In this document: positions 22,443-34,544 of the stretch, in pieces | How positions within the stretch are numbered: position 1 is the first letter of the stretch | How the letters are laid out: every line of letters starts with the position of its first letter | From: Bettongia penicillata ogilbyi | Taxonomy: Eukaryota; Chordata; Mammalia; Diprotodontia; Potoroidae | NCBI GenBank assembly: GCA_023548195.1 | Contig: JAJHZJ010000013.1 | Coordinates: 1,001,001 to 1,065,000, forward strand | Direction: 5' to 3' | Length of the DNA stretch: 64,000 nucleotides | Notes under the pieces: generated by a model | The model's input: only the letters and a program-made list of their open reading frames with translations | Told to the model about the DNA's origin: nothing | Databases searched by the model: none | Made by a program: the position numbers and the translations under genes

Positions 22443-22689
22443 AATTCTTGATTAACTTCTTTTAATATAACAATTTTATATTTAAAGATGATTTGAAGAT
22501 ATTTTCCATTTTTTTCTTTCTTATCTGCTTTCTGTTACTTTACTTTTTCAGATTCCCCATAATACTTTTTAAATTGTTTTAGTACTCTTCTTTGATCTGC
22601 TAATTTTCTGTTTTAGTTTATTTTTATTTTCTGGTGTAATTTTATATTGTCAGTATTGTCATTGGGTTTTGAATCTCATTGAATCGAAT

Positions 22690-22765
22690 GAAATTATATT
22701 TGTAAAGTGCTTAGCGCAGTGACAAGCACATAGTAGGTGATTAATAAATGTTTGTTTCTGTCCTT
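22690..22765 (+). repeat. MIR/L2-type terminus
   Basis: gtaaagtgcttagcgcagtg, then gcacatagtaggtg and ttaataaatg. Confidence 0.7.
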
Positions 22766-24280
22766 CCTTCCTACCTTTTTTTGGGGTTTGAGGGCTACAT
22801 GAAGAGTCCAACGCCCTTTCAACATCTCCCTTTTCCCTCCAGTTTTGACAAAAACCTACCTCTATCTTTCCCCTGCCATACACAATTGACAAATAAAGAG
22901 AACAGATATTAAAATTAAGAAGAAAGAAAAGAAATAACCTGTGACATGAATAGGAAATCAAGAGACTAGGTTAAAAATGCAAAAATACAATGAGAATTTC
23001 TTAAGAAGAGAATGGAATGAAGAGATCAAGAGGAGGGAAAGAGACGAGCTGCTTTGTCAGCTAGATGGTTATGTGAAATATTTATTCTTTATCATACTAA
23101 AAGCAGAACCTAGATAGTCATATATTCTATTGAAAGACCAATTGTAGATCCTTTAAATGATTTTTTTTTCTACCAAAACAAAAGCAGCAGACCATGGATA
23201 TGGACAGGACAAGCAACTCCTTGGAGACCATCAAAGGCCCTTTAAATCCAATGGGGATCATTAGGCAATATCTTCCCACTCTGAGTATGAATGACTCCAT
23301 CCTAGGGCTGACAAGATGATTAGTGAGTCCTTGCCTAGAATTGCCATAATAATCCTGCGTCAAAGCCATGTTGTTCACTTCCCTCCTGGTTCATTTTGGC
23401 ATTTGACCTTCAAGCTAATTCTGAGGCCAAATCCAGCATTTAGGGATGTCATGTTGACATAATGAGACTAGCCTAGGTGATGTTGAAGTCTATAAATCAC
23501 TTCATGGTTATATAGAAATTTTTTCATTGAAATAATGAGGAAAACATATTTACATATTAAATAGAATGAGACAATGATAAAACAGTAAATCTTCCAGCAC
23601 AGACTAGAACAGTACAGGGGGCTGTTACAGGGTGGAAGATGACTATATCATTTTACAAGATGCACTTGCTTCTCTGTGAGTGGTCTTTCATACCCTGGTT
23701 AGTGCCTGCAATTGGCAAAGAGATGCACATCACAGGCCAAGAGCCACCTCAAGTGTCCTAACTTTTTCCTTCACAAAGTGCTTTTGTTCATCAAAACAAA
23801 TGATGTTACTCTATGAAATTTACAGCCTGCTGTAGGAAAAGAGATTGGTAGCTGCAGTCATTTGAAATTTGTGATTGCAGTTCACCAATGGAGGAGACAA
23901 GAAAAAAATAATGCTTGTTTCATATCTGTTAAGTGAATTGCTAGTTTCAGACTGAAAATTTACGTCTCCCATAATTTTTGTTTATGTAACTCTCCAAATT
24001 TATGTTCAAAGGAACTGGATTACATACACTTTAAAGTTTCCTGGCACTAACATTCTACATTTCTTCCTTTTCTTGTCCATGACCTTTGAAGGAAATAGTC
24101 AACAGAACTATACTGGTCAAGATGAAGCACGTAATAGTCCACATGTGTATATGCTCTATCTTGATCATATTTGTCATCCTAAGATTTAATGGAAAACATT
24201 AGAATTCCTGTGATCAAGGCGCCAGTCCTACCTAGGTCACTGGTCTAGGTCATGAACTCAAATCAAACCTTTTCTTAGGC
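22766..24280. other. Mostly unique sequence
   Basis: Little repeat DNA is recognisable. The stretch at about 23840-24010 has the balanced composition of slowly evolving noncoding DNA, but I have no comparison to support that. Confidence 0.3.
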
Positions 24281-24299
24281 CAGGCCATTGGTGGGGAAA

Positions 24300-24480
24300 C
24301 TTTGGCAGCATGGGGTAACAGACAGTACCAAGGTTGGAGTTAGAAAAAAAACTAGGTTCAAATTCTGCCTCAGATACTGCATGGCCTTCAGCAAGTCATT
24401 CTCTATGTTTCAATACATCAGTTTTCCCATCTGTAAAAGGAGGGAGTTGGACTTGATGGCCCCTAAATATGTTATCTTTA
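24300..24480 (+). repeat. tRNA-related SINE
   Basis: Includes gttcaaattctgcctcagat, cagttttcccatctgtaaaa and gttggacttgatggcccc. Confidence 0.6.
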
Positions 24481-24481
24481 T

Positions 24482-24665
24482 TGGAACCCCATTTACCAAT
24501 GTATATATGTAGGCAATTTATAGTGCTAGAAAGCTGCCTAGGTCCCTGAGAGGTTAAGGGAGCTGTCCAGAGTTACCCAACCAGTGTGTGTCAGCAGACA
24601 GATGCAAACCCAGGCCTCCGCACTCTTAGACCAACTCTCTGTGCACTATGCCATGGCTGGACAAT
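24482..24665 (-). repeat. tRNA-headed SINE, type C
   Basis: The reverse-strand 3' body (caatttatagtgctagaaag) joins the reversed tRNA-like region (ccctgagaggttaagg, cctccgcactcttag). Confidence 0.6.
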
Positions 24666-24939
24666 AATGCTAGAAACTTGGTGCATAAAGATGAAAAAAA
24701 TATATAGACTGTCAAGGAGAGAAGCATGCCACCTTTTTTTTTTTAAAATCAGTGTAAGTATGACCTGAAGTAAAATATGGCAAAGGCAGAGGAAAGATCC
24801 AGTCAAAGAGTTAGGAGAAAATGGGAAGAAGGAGAAATTTTTAATTTCAGGGATGAAGTAAGTCTTCCTCAATGAGATGTCATCTGAACTGGGCCTTAAA
24901 GGAAGAGAAGAATTTTAACAGAGATTCAATTTGTATTCA

Positions 24940-24985
24940 ACAAGCATTTATTAATCACCTACTGTGTACAAGACATTGTGTTAGT
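24940..24985 (+). repeat. Ancient mammalian repeat fragment
   Basis: caacaagcatttattaatca and cctactgtgtacaagac match the family at 12920. Confidence 0.5.
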
Positions 24986-24986
24986 A

Positions 24987-25245
24987 ATAATAGCTAACAT
25001 TTATATAGCACATACTTTGTGCCAGGTACTTTGTGCTAAGAGCTGTATATTTATTCTCTCATTTGATCCTCCCAATAACCCTGGAAGGTAAGTGCTATTA
25101 TTAACCCCATTTTACAGATGAAGAACCTAAGGCAAACAGAGGTTAAGTGACTTGTCTAGGGTCACACAAGTAGTAAGTGTCTGAGATTAGATTTGAATTC
25201 AGGTCTTCCTGACTACAGTCCTAGTACTCTATCTGCTGTAGTCCC
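24987..25245 (-). repeat. MIR, near full length
   Basis: The reverse-strand MIR order is aatagctaacatttatatag, cattttacagatgaagaac, gacttgtctagggtcacac and the head near ctactctatctgctg-like sequence. Confidence 0.8.
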
Positions 25246-25263
25246 AAGATACTAGGCTCTAGG

Positions 25264-25458
25264 AAAAATGAGGAAAGGAAAAAAAGAGAGAGATGGAAAG
25301 AAAGATTAAAGGAAGGAAAAAGAAAGGAAATAAGGGAGAAAGGAAGGAAAGAAAGAAGGAAGGAAAGAAGGAAGGAAGGAAGGAAGGAAGGAAGGAAGGA
25401 AGGAAGGAAGGAAGGAAGGAAGGAAGGAAGGAAGGAAGGAAGGAAGGAAGGAAGGAAG
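25264..25458. repeat. (GGAA)n microsatellite
   Basis: An irregular purine lead-in (25264-25366) is followed by about 22 uninterrupted AAGG units (about 25367-25457). Confidence 0.97.
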
Positions 25459-26169
25459 AATCCTTAATAAAATGGAGTTTACATTCCACTGATGTGAGGG
25501 ATTTAAGAGATGCAAAGGGAGCACATTTTCAATACAGATCTTAGGGTCATGAGATGTAGAATCATTCACTCTTGTGTTTAGATGATATAGAGTAAAGATG
25601 AGATAGAATAAAGATGACAGAGTAAAGATAGGATTTGGGAGGCTAATAACTTGAGAGGTGTGGGTGTTATGACTCATTAGCATGAATACTGAAATCACTA
25701 CAGATGACAGAAGGAATTGAGGTAGATATAAAGGCTATAAGTCAACTGTTGAAATTACTGAAAAAGGTGGGAAAGCTTCCTGAGGTCAGTATATGACAGA
25801 GCCAATGATAGAAATAGTGCCATACAAACACATGGTGTGAACTTCTGAGAGGAGATTGTTGTGTTAAGGTGGCAGAGCAAACATCTGGAAGGGGCAAGGA
25901 GAACATCAGTGCCTCCTCCTAGGCTTACAAATTATGGGGTACAAGAAGGGTTGATCAGCACTGAGGGATGTAAGATGTCTTCAGGGGAAAACCAGAGATG
26001 TTCAGAATCAGCTACCCAAATGAAAAAGGGTCATGTATTTGACACCTTTGTCTCCAATCACCAAAGTTTCTCAAAGCTGCTACTGCCTTTTTAAGATGAA
26101 TAGTAACTCAGCCTTGGGGGCTTCGTTCTATCCTGTCCGGATTTAAAGGGTACCTGAAGGCCTTTAACC
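25459..26169. other. No recognised feature
   Basis: Apparently unique sequence. A 77-residue frame at 25861-26094 is unremarkable. Confidence 0.35.
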
Positions 26170-26384
26170 AGGACATGGCTCTCAGGCTGCATGTGATCCA
26201 CAACACTCCTAAATGCCACCCAAACCTGATTAAAATGCAATTGGGAAATATTTAACAAAATAAATAAAAATATAATAAAACATAGATAATATTACATTTA
26301 AAACTAAGTGAATCTGTGACAAGAGGGGTTCTTATACACAGATTAGTTGCCTGTTTCAGCTTGAGTTTGACACCATGGTTCTGA
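26170..26384. mobile_element. hAT-like nonautonomous transposon, degraded
   Basis: It resembles a common hAT-type element whose right end is gagtttgacacc. The centre (gcaattgggaaatatttaac, aaacatagataatattac) is recognisable, and the left inverted end (gctctcaggctgcatgtg) is diverged. I see no intact 8-bp duplication. Confidence 0.55.
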
Positions 26385-27704
26385 GCAACTGACCTCTCTG
26401 GGCTGTCATGTCCAGGTTACAAAGCACTCTCTTTCATTAACCTTTCATCCTAAACCCCCTAACCCTGCCAAGCAGACCTTTTGTAATTCTAATTTCTCCT
26501 GACCTTCCTATCTGAATTCACGGTGATTCACTCAGCTTTGCTGTTCATTCAACTAGCAAGTTAGTAATCACAACTATGTGCCGGTACTGCATTCATTATG
26601 TGCCGGGGATGTAGCAACAAAGAAGTGAACCATCTTTACTCTCAAATAGCTTACATTCTTCCCATTCACAATTGTCTTACTCGTAGGACCTAAAACCTTA
26701 GGACTACAGATCAAAGACTTGGCAGTGCATTGGTATGAGTTAGCACCACTGACCAGGTAGCTCAGAGGGAACAGAGAAACTTCTATACACAACAATCAAC
26801 AAAAAAATCTATTCCCCTTTACCTTAGGATAGACAAACGTAAGCACATGGAGTTTTGTGTGGTAAAAATCTGAAACCCAAGACTATACTACCAGAGATTT
26901 CCATATGGTTCAAACATTTCGGCTTCATATTTAGCTTCAGAGCTGAATGTACAAACTTAACACAGAGGAGAATCAAACTATAAAATGGACATATCTATTA
27001 TTCCCAGCTTTTAACAATATAAAACAATATAACTAGAGTTAATGAATGAAAGTTAAAGGAAGATGAATTTCAGTACAATGTAAGTAAAAATTTCATAGTA
27101 ACTAAAGGTGTCAAAAGATGAAATAAGTTAACTCATGGGAAAGTGAGTTCTCCATCAGTGGAGGTATTCAAGGGATGCTTTGTCAGATACAATATAGACA
27201 GGATACATACAGTTCATTGACTGCTTATCAATTCTTGCTTTAGGTTGGAGTTTTTTAGATAACTACTAAGGTAATATCCTGTTCTGTAATTCAATAATAT
27301 TAGAATTCACAATGAATCATGCTTCATCAATGACATATCTGCTTTGCTGAGATTACCTAGGATCCATCAGAACAAAGATAAATCTTACTCAGAGTCTTAA
27401 AATGCAAGTGCTCCTAATAAAATTTTAAAACAAATAGTGTGGATCCATCTTTCTCTTTGAGATCCATGGACCTCACATCTAACTATCACAGTTTTTTGTT
27501 AATTTTCACAGAGACAACATTCATTTCACAAGGGGCAGTCAAGTGAAACACTTTTTATAGGCTAGTAATACACACCAAATTTATTTTAACTCATAGATCT
27601 AAGTTTAAAACGGAATCAAGAAATGAAAATAACGTTAAGCTTTGTACACTGTCAGTAAGATATAACTACTAAAAACTATTAACATTATGTGACATTTAAA
27701 TCAT
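26385..27704. other. Mostly unique sequence
   Basis: No gene recognised. A fragment near 26570-26630 (caactatgtgcc, attatgtgccgggg) may belong to the repeat family at 12920. Confidence 0.3.
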
Positions 27705-27895
27705 GAAATCAGGATCATAGCTCCCGAGTTGGAAAGGACTTTAGAGGCCAACTTCCTCACTTTACAGATAATGAAACAAAGGCCCAGAGATTAAGTAGCT
27801 TGCCCAAGGACAGACAGGTCAGAAACATCATTGTTAAGCTATGAACCCAAGTCTTCTAACTCCTGAGTCAGTGCTTTGAGTTACTTATCTCTCTG
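27705..27895 (+). repeat. MIR-like SINE
   Basis: gttggaaaggactttagagg, tttacagataatgaaac, gcttgcccaaggaca, then the terminal gagtcagtgctttgag. Confidence 0.7.
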
Positions 27896-28254
27896 CTCCT
27901 GATTTCATCATTTATGAAACAGAGATAATACATTCACAATATATCTTACAGGGTAGTTGTGGGGAGAAAAAAAAAACTTTTCCAAAATTTATAGTAGCAT
28001 ACAAGAAGTCCAAAAAGTCTCAGTCATAAGAATGAGCTGTCATTAATATAAGTAATTATTAATGATAATAGTAGCAAATGAGATAATACATATTAGCTCT
28101 TTGGCTTACAACACTGTGTAAGCATATTAGACTCTATTAGCCAAAACTTTCAACTAAATATAATTTTCCTCAAATCTTTGCAGAAAGAACAACCTGATAT
28201 TGAGAAAAAGGAGAAGACCTGCCTTTAATAAAATAAACTTTGTTCAGGAGCCTC

Positions 28255-28430
28255 CATCAATAAATCAGTCAACATTCATTAGGCTCCTACTATGTCCCAG
28301 GCACCAAGTGCTAAGGATACCGCCCTCCCACCCCCCCATCCCGCCAAAAAGGCAAAAGACAGTCTTTGCCTTCCAGGAGTTTGCAATCTAATGGAAGTGA
28401 CAACATGCAAGAAAATATATACAAAAAGGC
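28255..28430 (+). repeat. Ancient mammalian interspersed repeat
   Basis: attaggctcctactatgtcc, gcaccaagtgctaaggata and gcaatctaatggaagtgac match the family at 12920. A C-rich run at 28321-28340 interrupts it. Confidence 0.6.
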
Positions 28431-28992
28431 TTGACCAGGGATATGTTGACCATGATTTTCAATATGGGGATTTATACCTCAGAAATCAACACTTGCTACA
28501 AATAGGGCTTGACCTATTGTCTTGCTAATTGCCTAGACTTAAGAAAGTTTTAATAAATGGAGATTACATTTAAAAGTATGTGTGCCTACATCCTCTCTTC
28601 CCCATACCTTTACGCAAGCCAGCTATTTAGCATTTACCAGCACACCCTTGAACTTGGCAAACAGCAAGTTTGCTACATCGGTTTGCCACAAATATTGGTC
28701 CAAGAGAGTTAAACAGAAACAAAAAAAAGCAGAGTTGAGGATTTGGCTTCAAGAAAACGTGGAGAACAAGGAGAATTGTTGAGCGATCAGCACAGGTTGA
28801 AATGTTGGTCTTTCTATTCAATACCAGGAACAACTATGCATGCACAGATGCTTTCCAGGCTAAAGAAAAAAGTGGATAGAATGAAGGGACTTATCTCTAC
28901 CATCCAGATTATCAGAGAGAACAAAGTGATTTTTGAAAGAATAGAATTTCAGGTAGAAAACAGCTGAGAAAAGAGATGTAAAAAAGAGTAGA
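28431..28992. other. No recognised feature
   Basis: Unique sequence. Overlapping short frames on both strands have no motif. Confidence 0.3.
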
Positions 28993-29820
28993 TGGGGAGG
29001 ATTCTGGAAAGATGGAAGAGTAGATCAAAAAATTCTAAGCTGTCCAGATTTCCTCCACAAACAAGACAAAATAGTGCGTCAGGTGAACTTAGAGTGTCAA
29101 AAATAAACAAGAATTGGGGCAGGACTATGATCCTCCTGGGACAACTGGAGAAGATCCGAAGTAAGATTCCAGGACAGAGGTCCAGCCTGAATAAAGTGTA
29201 AATACCTCCAGATGTTAGTTCTGCAGAAATAGCAAGTGATGAGCACTGGAGCTAGCTGAGTTGGGAGGCAGCCTCAGCCTTAGTCACCTCCAGGGCAGTG
29301 TGGAGAGTAGGGTTTCTGAGAGAAGGAAAACTGAGGAAGCCCCTGCTGACAAGGGATGCCAGACCCTGGGTGAGAAAGAACCAGAATATGCCCAGTGAGT
29401 GCAGAAACAGGGGGTAGGGATGCTGTTGGCTGTGAGTACTTACAGGAGAGCTGAGTTCTTGATCTCAGTTCCAAGTCAGAAGTGAAAAATGTAGGCCTTA
29501 GTCACTGGAGGGTTCTCAGAGAGTAAGAGCATTTCCAGCATAATGTGCCAAAGAGCCCTAGCTGCAACTTAGAGGGAGAAAGTTGAGTGCACAGGCTGGA
29601 CCCAAGACAAATCCAAAAAATAGCAGCAAGAAGGACCTGAGGCCAGAAGCACCACCCTTACACCCCAGGATTAAAGATGATTATTATAACAAGAGGCTAT
29701 TTTTTTTTAACAAGCAGATAAAGGAGACAGAACGCAACCACCGATAGCCATTATGGGAATAGGGAAGACTGGAGTTCATTGTCAGAAGAGGACACTAAAG
29801 AAAAAGAAAAAACCCCTCCT

Positions 29821-30463
29821 TGGTCAAAAATATTTATAGCATCACTCTTTTTGGTGGCCAGAAATTGGAAATCAAGGGGATGCCCATCAATTGAGGAATG
29901 GCTGAACAAGTTGTGGTATATGAACGTAATGGAATACTATTGTGCTACAAGAAATGATGAACAGGAGAGCTTCAGAAAAACCTGGAAAGACTTATATGAA
30001 CTGATGCTAAGTGAGAGGAGCAGAACCTGGAGAACTTTGTGCACAGCAACGATCACAGTGTGCAAGAGTTTTTTTTCTGATAGACTTCGAACTTCATTGC
30101 AGTTCAAGGACTTAAAAAAATTTCCAATGGTCTTTTAAGGCAAAATGCCTTCCACATCCAGAGAAAAAACTATGGCATTCAATCACAGAATGTAGCAGAT
30201 CTTTTTCTTTTGTATTATGCTTTGGTTTGTTATATGATTTCTCCCATTCATTTTAATTCTTCTACACAGCATGAAGACAGTGAAAATGTATTTAATAGGA
30301 ATATTTAATGTGTAGAACCTATATAAAATTGTATGCTGTCTCGGGGAGGGAGAGGGGAAGTATGAAGGAGGTAGGGAAAAAAGATCTGAGTTATATGGTA
30401 GTGATTTTAGAACACCAAAAATAAATAAAATTAATAAAAATTTTTAAAAAAAGAAAAGAAAGA
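29821..30463 (+). mobile_element. 5'-truncated L1 nested in an ORF1-type element
   Basis: It carries the last ~75 codons of L1 ORF2 (ARNWKSRGCPSIEEWLNKLW, then YMNVMEYYC) and the same 3' untranslated region as 13439-15017. Flanks agaaaaaacccctcct (29805-29820) and agaaaaaacttctccc (30464-30479) look like a slightly diverged target duplication. The 119-residue frame at 29779-30138 is an accidental fusion of host-element and L1 codons. Confidence 0.8.
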
Positions 30464-31029
30464 AGAAAAAACTTCTCCCATCCAAAGAGTAAAGTCAAAT
30501 GGGCACCAGCCCAAAAAGAATTCAGAGAAGAACTCAAGAAAGACTTCAAAAATCAAATAAGAGAAATTGAGGAGAATTTTTTCTTAAAGTAAGAAAAATC
30601 CAAGAAAAAACAATAAGATTATGAAAAGAAAGTCAACCAACTGGAAAAGGAGATCCAGAATCTTAAGGAAGAAAATGACTCCTTGAAAATTAGAATTGGC
30701 CAGGGGAAGCCAGAGAAGTTGTAAGAGACTAAGAAAAGTATAAGGTAAACATCAAAGGCTATTATAAAAGGATTCAATAAGAATAAATTGTTTACTTTTT
30801 ATACATGGAAATGCAAACCATATGTCCATGGTTGTCATTAGTAATTGGATAGTGTGATAGAAAGAGTGAGATAGAGCTTGATATGATGTGACTCTAAAAA
30901 GCAAAATTATGTAGGAAAAGGTTAAAAGAATAATTATCTCATACAGATGAGCTGGGAGAAGAAGAACTGATACGAATTATATGGGGAGGAGGGGAGGAGT
31001 TCTAGAACCCCACTCTCATCAGGAATGGG

Positions 31030-31440
31030 TTAAAGAGGGACTATATATATATATATATCTTTAGAAAGGTATAACAGTCTTCTAAATTCAGAAAGAAGTA
31101 AGAGGGTAAGGGGTTAGGTAAGCAAAGAAATAAGGAAGGGATAGAGAACAGGATAAGGGTGATATAGAAGGGTGTGTAAATTAATGGGAATGAGATAGAG
31201 AGGGAACAACATATATATTTAGAAGGGTATACAAAATCTTCTAAATTCATATAAAATAAGAGGGATAGGATGGAGATAGAGGATAAGGAAGGAATTCTTG
31301 GAGGGGTGTAAGTTAAGGAATAGGAAGGCAATGTAGCAGGTATATAAGTATATATATATGCATGCTTATTAATATCTATGTATATGTATATATGTGTGTA
31401 TGTATGTTTGCATATCTATGTATATGTGTATATCTATGCT
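31030..31440. repeat. TA/TATG microsatellites inside the element's 3' region
   Basis: tatatatatatatatat is at about 31042-31058. A tatgtatatgtg-type stretch lies at about 31340-31435. Confidence 0.75.
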
Positions 31441-31690
31441 TAACTGTAGCCTTTGGAGGCAGGGATGAAGGGAGGAAAATAAAATAAAAAGTGCACAGCA
31501 GAGGACAAAAGAAAACACAAGGAAGCAAAGAAAAGATGGAAAGCTTTGAAAATAATATGTAGTATTCATTATATAGGTTTTCTTGAAATGGAAATTTTTT
31601 TGCTTTATGTTGCCTCCTCCTTTGTGTTCAGCTGTGTACATGGCAGTGTTTTTCTTTTCTTATTTTGTATTTAAGTAGAAAATAAACTTT

Positions 31691-32239
31691 AAAAATTAAA
31701 AATAAAATAAAATCATGTACAAGTGTGTTAAGAAGGTGGAGGGTAAAAGAATGTGACCTAAAAAAGGAAAGGAAGAAGGACAAGTAAACATTTGGAGCTA
31801 AAAAATGGGAATGACATGCTTCTCATACACATTCTCATTCTACCTCCAAACTAAATCATCTTAATAGAAAAAAAAATGTGCTCTAAGAAATAGTGACATA
31901 TATCCACAGATGCCAGCAGGTGAGAAGTTGCCTAATAACGGTCAGAAGAAGAAACTGATAATAAGAGTTGGTGATTCCCTGCTGACAACATCCATGGCAG
32001 TTATCTGTCAGCCTGATGTATACAACAGAATCTAGGATGTGACAGAAAAAAATCTGAAGATATGTTTCTACTTCTGGTTATTCCCTGCATAAGTCACTTC
32101 CAATGATCATGTAAGGGAAAATGTTACCACCAGAAGAAACTGAGGCTAAGTCTTGCTAAGAACCACAGTCTTGGACAAAGAACTAACGAACTCAAGGGCA
32201 TAGATGTTTTCACCACTACTATCTACTGAAGGTAGGAGA
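31691..32239. other. No recognised feature
   Basis: Unique sequence without a notable frame. Confidence 0.35.
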
Positions 32240-32460
32240 CTCAGAATAAAATAGCCTCTGGATAGTCTCTCCCCTATGCCTAGAATGCTCTCCCAATTTT
32301 CCTCTGCCTCCCAGAATCCCTACTTCCCATCTCATACCATCTTCTACATGATTCTTTTCCTGATCTTTCAAATTAGCTACTGTTCTCTCTCTCACCCCCT
32401 CTTCAAAATTACTTTGTATTTACTAATCTTTCTACACGTTGTATATAGCAATGAGAAATA
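32240..32460 (+). mobile_element. L2 fragment
   Basis: ctagaatgctctcccaattt and cttttcctgatctttc belong to the L2 C-terminal and 3' region. The copy is diverged. Confidence 0.6.
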
Positions 32461-32867
32461 ATTACTGGATTGTTTGGTTTTTGTTTATTTTTGTTTTGAG
32501 CAGGGGTGTGATGTGGCCAATGCTCTGCATTAAGATCCTGTTATCTATGGTCTAAGATTAATCTCATAATAACACATAGGATAGGTACTATATCATTTGT
32601 TTTGTATTCTTAGAACCAAGCACAATGCCTAAATTTATGCCTGTTTGTTTTTATTTAAGATCATTCTTTATTTCTTTAAAATATCGAATTGGTATATTTT
32701 GTTTTTATATTGCCTTTATTTCTGAATACATTTTCCCTTGTATGTAGCAAGCCATCTCTTGTAAGAAAAAAAGGAGTTAAGATACCATCACAATGGCCCA
32801 GGCAAGAGGCCATTAAGACCTGATGAACACAACAGACATTAACATCTATTTTGCTTCACGGGAGACA

Positions 32868-33330
32868 ATATCCCGTAGTTAAAAGAACATGAGGAGCCAA
32901 GAGATCTAGATTCTAGGTCTGGCTCTGCCACCAACTCCTTGAGTGATCTTAGGCATGACAACAATTCAACAAACATTTATGTGTGAAGTTCTGTGCTAGG
33001 CTAGGTGGGCAGGATGCAAAGACGAAGAAAAGACAAGATCAGACCTTTAGAGCTGGAAGGAAACTCAGAGTCTCTCCCTCTCATTTTACAGATGAAGAAA
33101 CTGAGTCCCTGAGAGGTTTGTGACTACAGGGTCACAAGGTTGTTAAGTATGAGGGATGGAGAGAGAGAGATTTCAAACCTGAGTTTCCTATATGCCTAGT
33201 CCAGCAATCTATTAAAAATACTATGCTCTCTATCCTCAGAGACCTTATAGTAGGCAAGCAGCTTACATCCCTTGGGCTTTGATCTCTTCATTTGTAAAAT
33301 TAAGATATTGCCCTAGATTATCTCTAAGAT
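32868..33330 (+). repeat. Cluster of MIR-like SINE fragments
   Basis: 32868-32960 reads ggtctggctctgccaccaac. 33035-33230 reads tttagagctggaaggaaac and acagatgaagaaactgag. 33240-33330 reads tcttcatttgtaaaattaag. A short piece of the repeat family at 12920 lies between them, near 32960-33010. Confidence 0.55.
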
Positions 33331-33370
33331 AACTTCCATCTTGAAAATTCTATCATTCTACATCTTCTCA

Positions 33371-33381
33371 ACACACACACA

Positions 33382-33462
<81 letters not shown>

Positions 33463-33486
33463 AGGGAGAGAGGGAGGGAGAGAGAG
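33371..33486. repeat. (AC)n(GA)n microsatellite
   Basis: A short AC run is followed by about 36 uninterrupted GA units (33384-33456), then ggga/gaga repeats to 33486. Confidence 0.97.
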
Positions 33487-33904
33487 CCTTCTCTCTTGCA
33501 CAGTACTGTATGTTCCTAGGTAACCAAGAAAAGACTAACCTTTTCTACCCTGATGTCCATCGTACAAATTCTGCTTTACTATTAGACACCCCCAGGGAAT
33601 ACAATGATAGATTTTGCTGTGTTAATTCTAAACCTATGGTTTTCTCTTCCTCTATAACTGATAGTCTTAGGAAGCTGCCTGGGGCATTGAAGGAATAAGT
33701 GATTTTTCTTATCCAATTGAACCCTTTCAGGAGAGCAGAATAGTCTTATTTCTGGTTTGCATCCCCAGAACCTAGTACAGTAACTGAATATGCTTTCATT
33801 TGTTTTTGTTCAAAATCATTATTTCCTTTTTAAAAAATTGTTTAGTTTTTACTACTATCTTGTCTTCATTTCTGAATGTATCTTTTCCCTTTCTTTAAAA
33901 TCTA

Positions 33905-34036
33905 TTTCAAACCAGTAAGCATTTATTAAGCCCTACTACATGCCAGGCACTGTACTAAGTGCTAGCGATATAATTAATAATGAGAAAAGCAGCCCCTGCC
34001 CTCCAAAAGTTTATGATTTTGGGGGTGAGAGGAAGG
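33905..34036 (+). repeat. Ancient mammalian interspersed repeat
   Basis: gtaagcatttattaagccct, catgccaggcactgtactaa and ccctgccctccaaaag match the family at 12920. Confidence 0.6.
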
Positions 34037-34067
34037 AACACCAGGGAGTATATTGCTCCCTGGTGTT
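34037..34067. other. Perfect 12-bp inverted repeat
   Basis: aacaccagggag (34037-34048) and its exact reverse complement ctccctggtgtt (34056-34067) are separated by 7 bases. Confidence 0.9.
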
Positions 34068-34544
34068 GAAACCAGGCAGAGGACAAGATACAAAGTGAAG
34101 TGATCTGCCCTTTATAAAGAAAGGCATTGGAAGCAGTTTGGTACACTCTACCCTCCAGCCCTGCAAATCAGAAGAGAGATGAAGACTTGAGTTAGCAGCA
34201 TGGTGAGGTCAGAAGTGATGAACTTAACCTGGAAGGGGCACAGAAGGAGATTCACAGACAGACTAAGGCTAGACACACTGATCTGGAAATCATTAGCAAA
34301 GAAACCAGAGCTGGTGAGATCAAGAGAAGAGAGCCTTGGAAGACTCCCACAGCTAGCTGACTTGTCATTAACGAAGAGCCAGCAAAGAAGACAAAGTAAA
34401 AGGAGCTAGACTGAGATGACTTAAAATCATCACAAAGTTGGCCACCAGATGATAATTTTTTCCCCACTAAGCAAAAATTGGCTAATAAAGTATAAAGAAA
34501 TAAATGCCAATACCTCCCCCTCACCTCCAGAACAAATATGAAAT

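Larger units (their letters stand above)
28994..31690 (+). mobile_element. Degenerate L1/ORF1-only element with a nested L1
   Basis: It starts like an L1 5' end (ggggaggattctggaaagatgg, split by changes) with a GC-richer untranslated region to about 29700. ORF1-type sequence follows at about 29715-29820 and resumes after the nested L1 at 30464 (gtaaagtcaaatgggcacca; coiled-coil-type Lys/Glu codons to about 30715). The second half of ORF1 appears deleted, because ORF1-coiled-coil sequence passes straight into 3'-type sequence (ttgtttactttttatacatgg). The 3' end (ttcagctgtgtacatggc) differs from the elements at 15965 and 57183 but matches the piece at 60925. No ORF2 is present, and I found no clear target duplication. 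Confidence 0.6.

Noticed and set aside
25259..25698. Frames with repeated PSFL or GRKE residues
   Set aside because: Produced by the GGAA array read on either strand; not genes.
29779..30138. 119-residue frame that looks like a small protein
   Set aside because: It fuses a few ORF1-type codons of the host element to the end of L1 ORF2 across an insertion junction, and is an accident of nesting.
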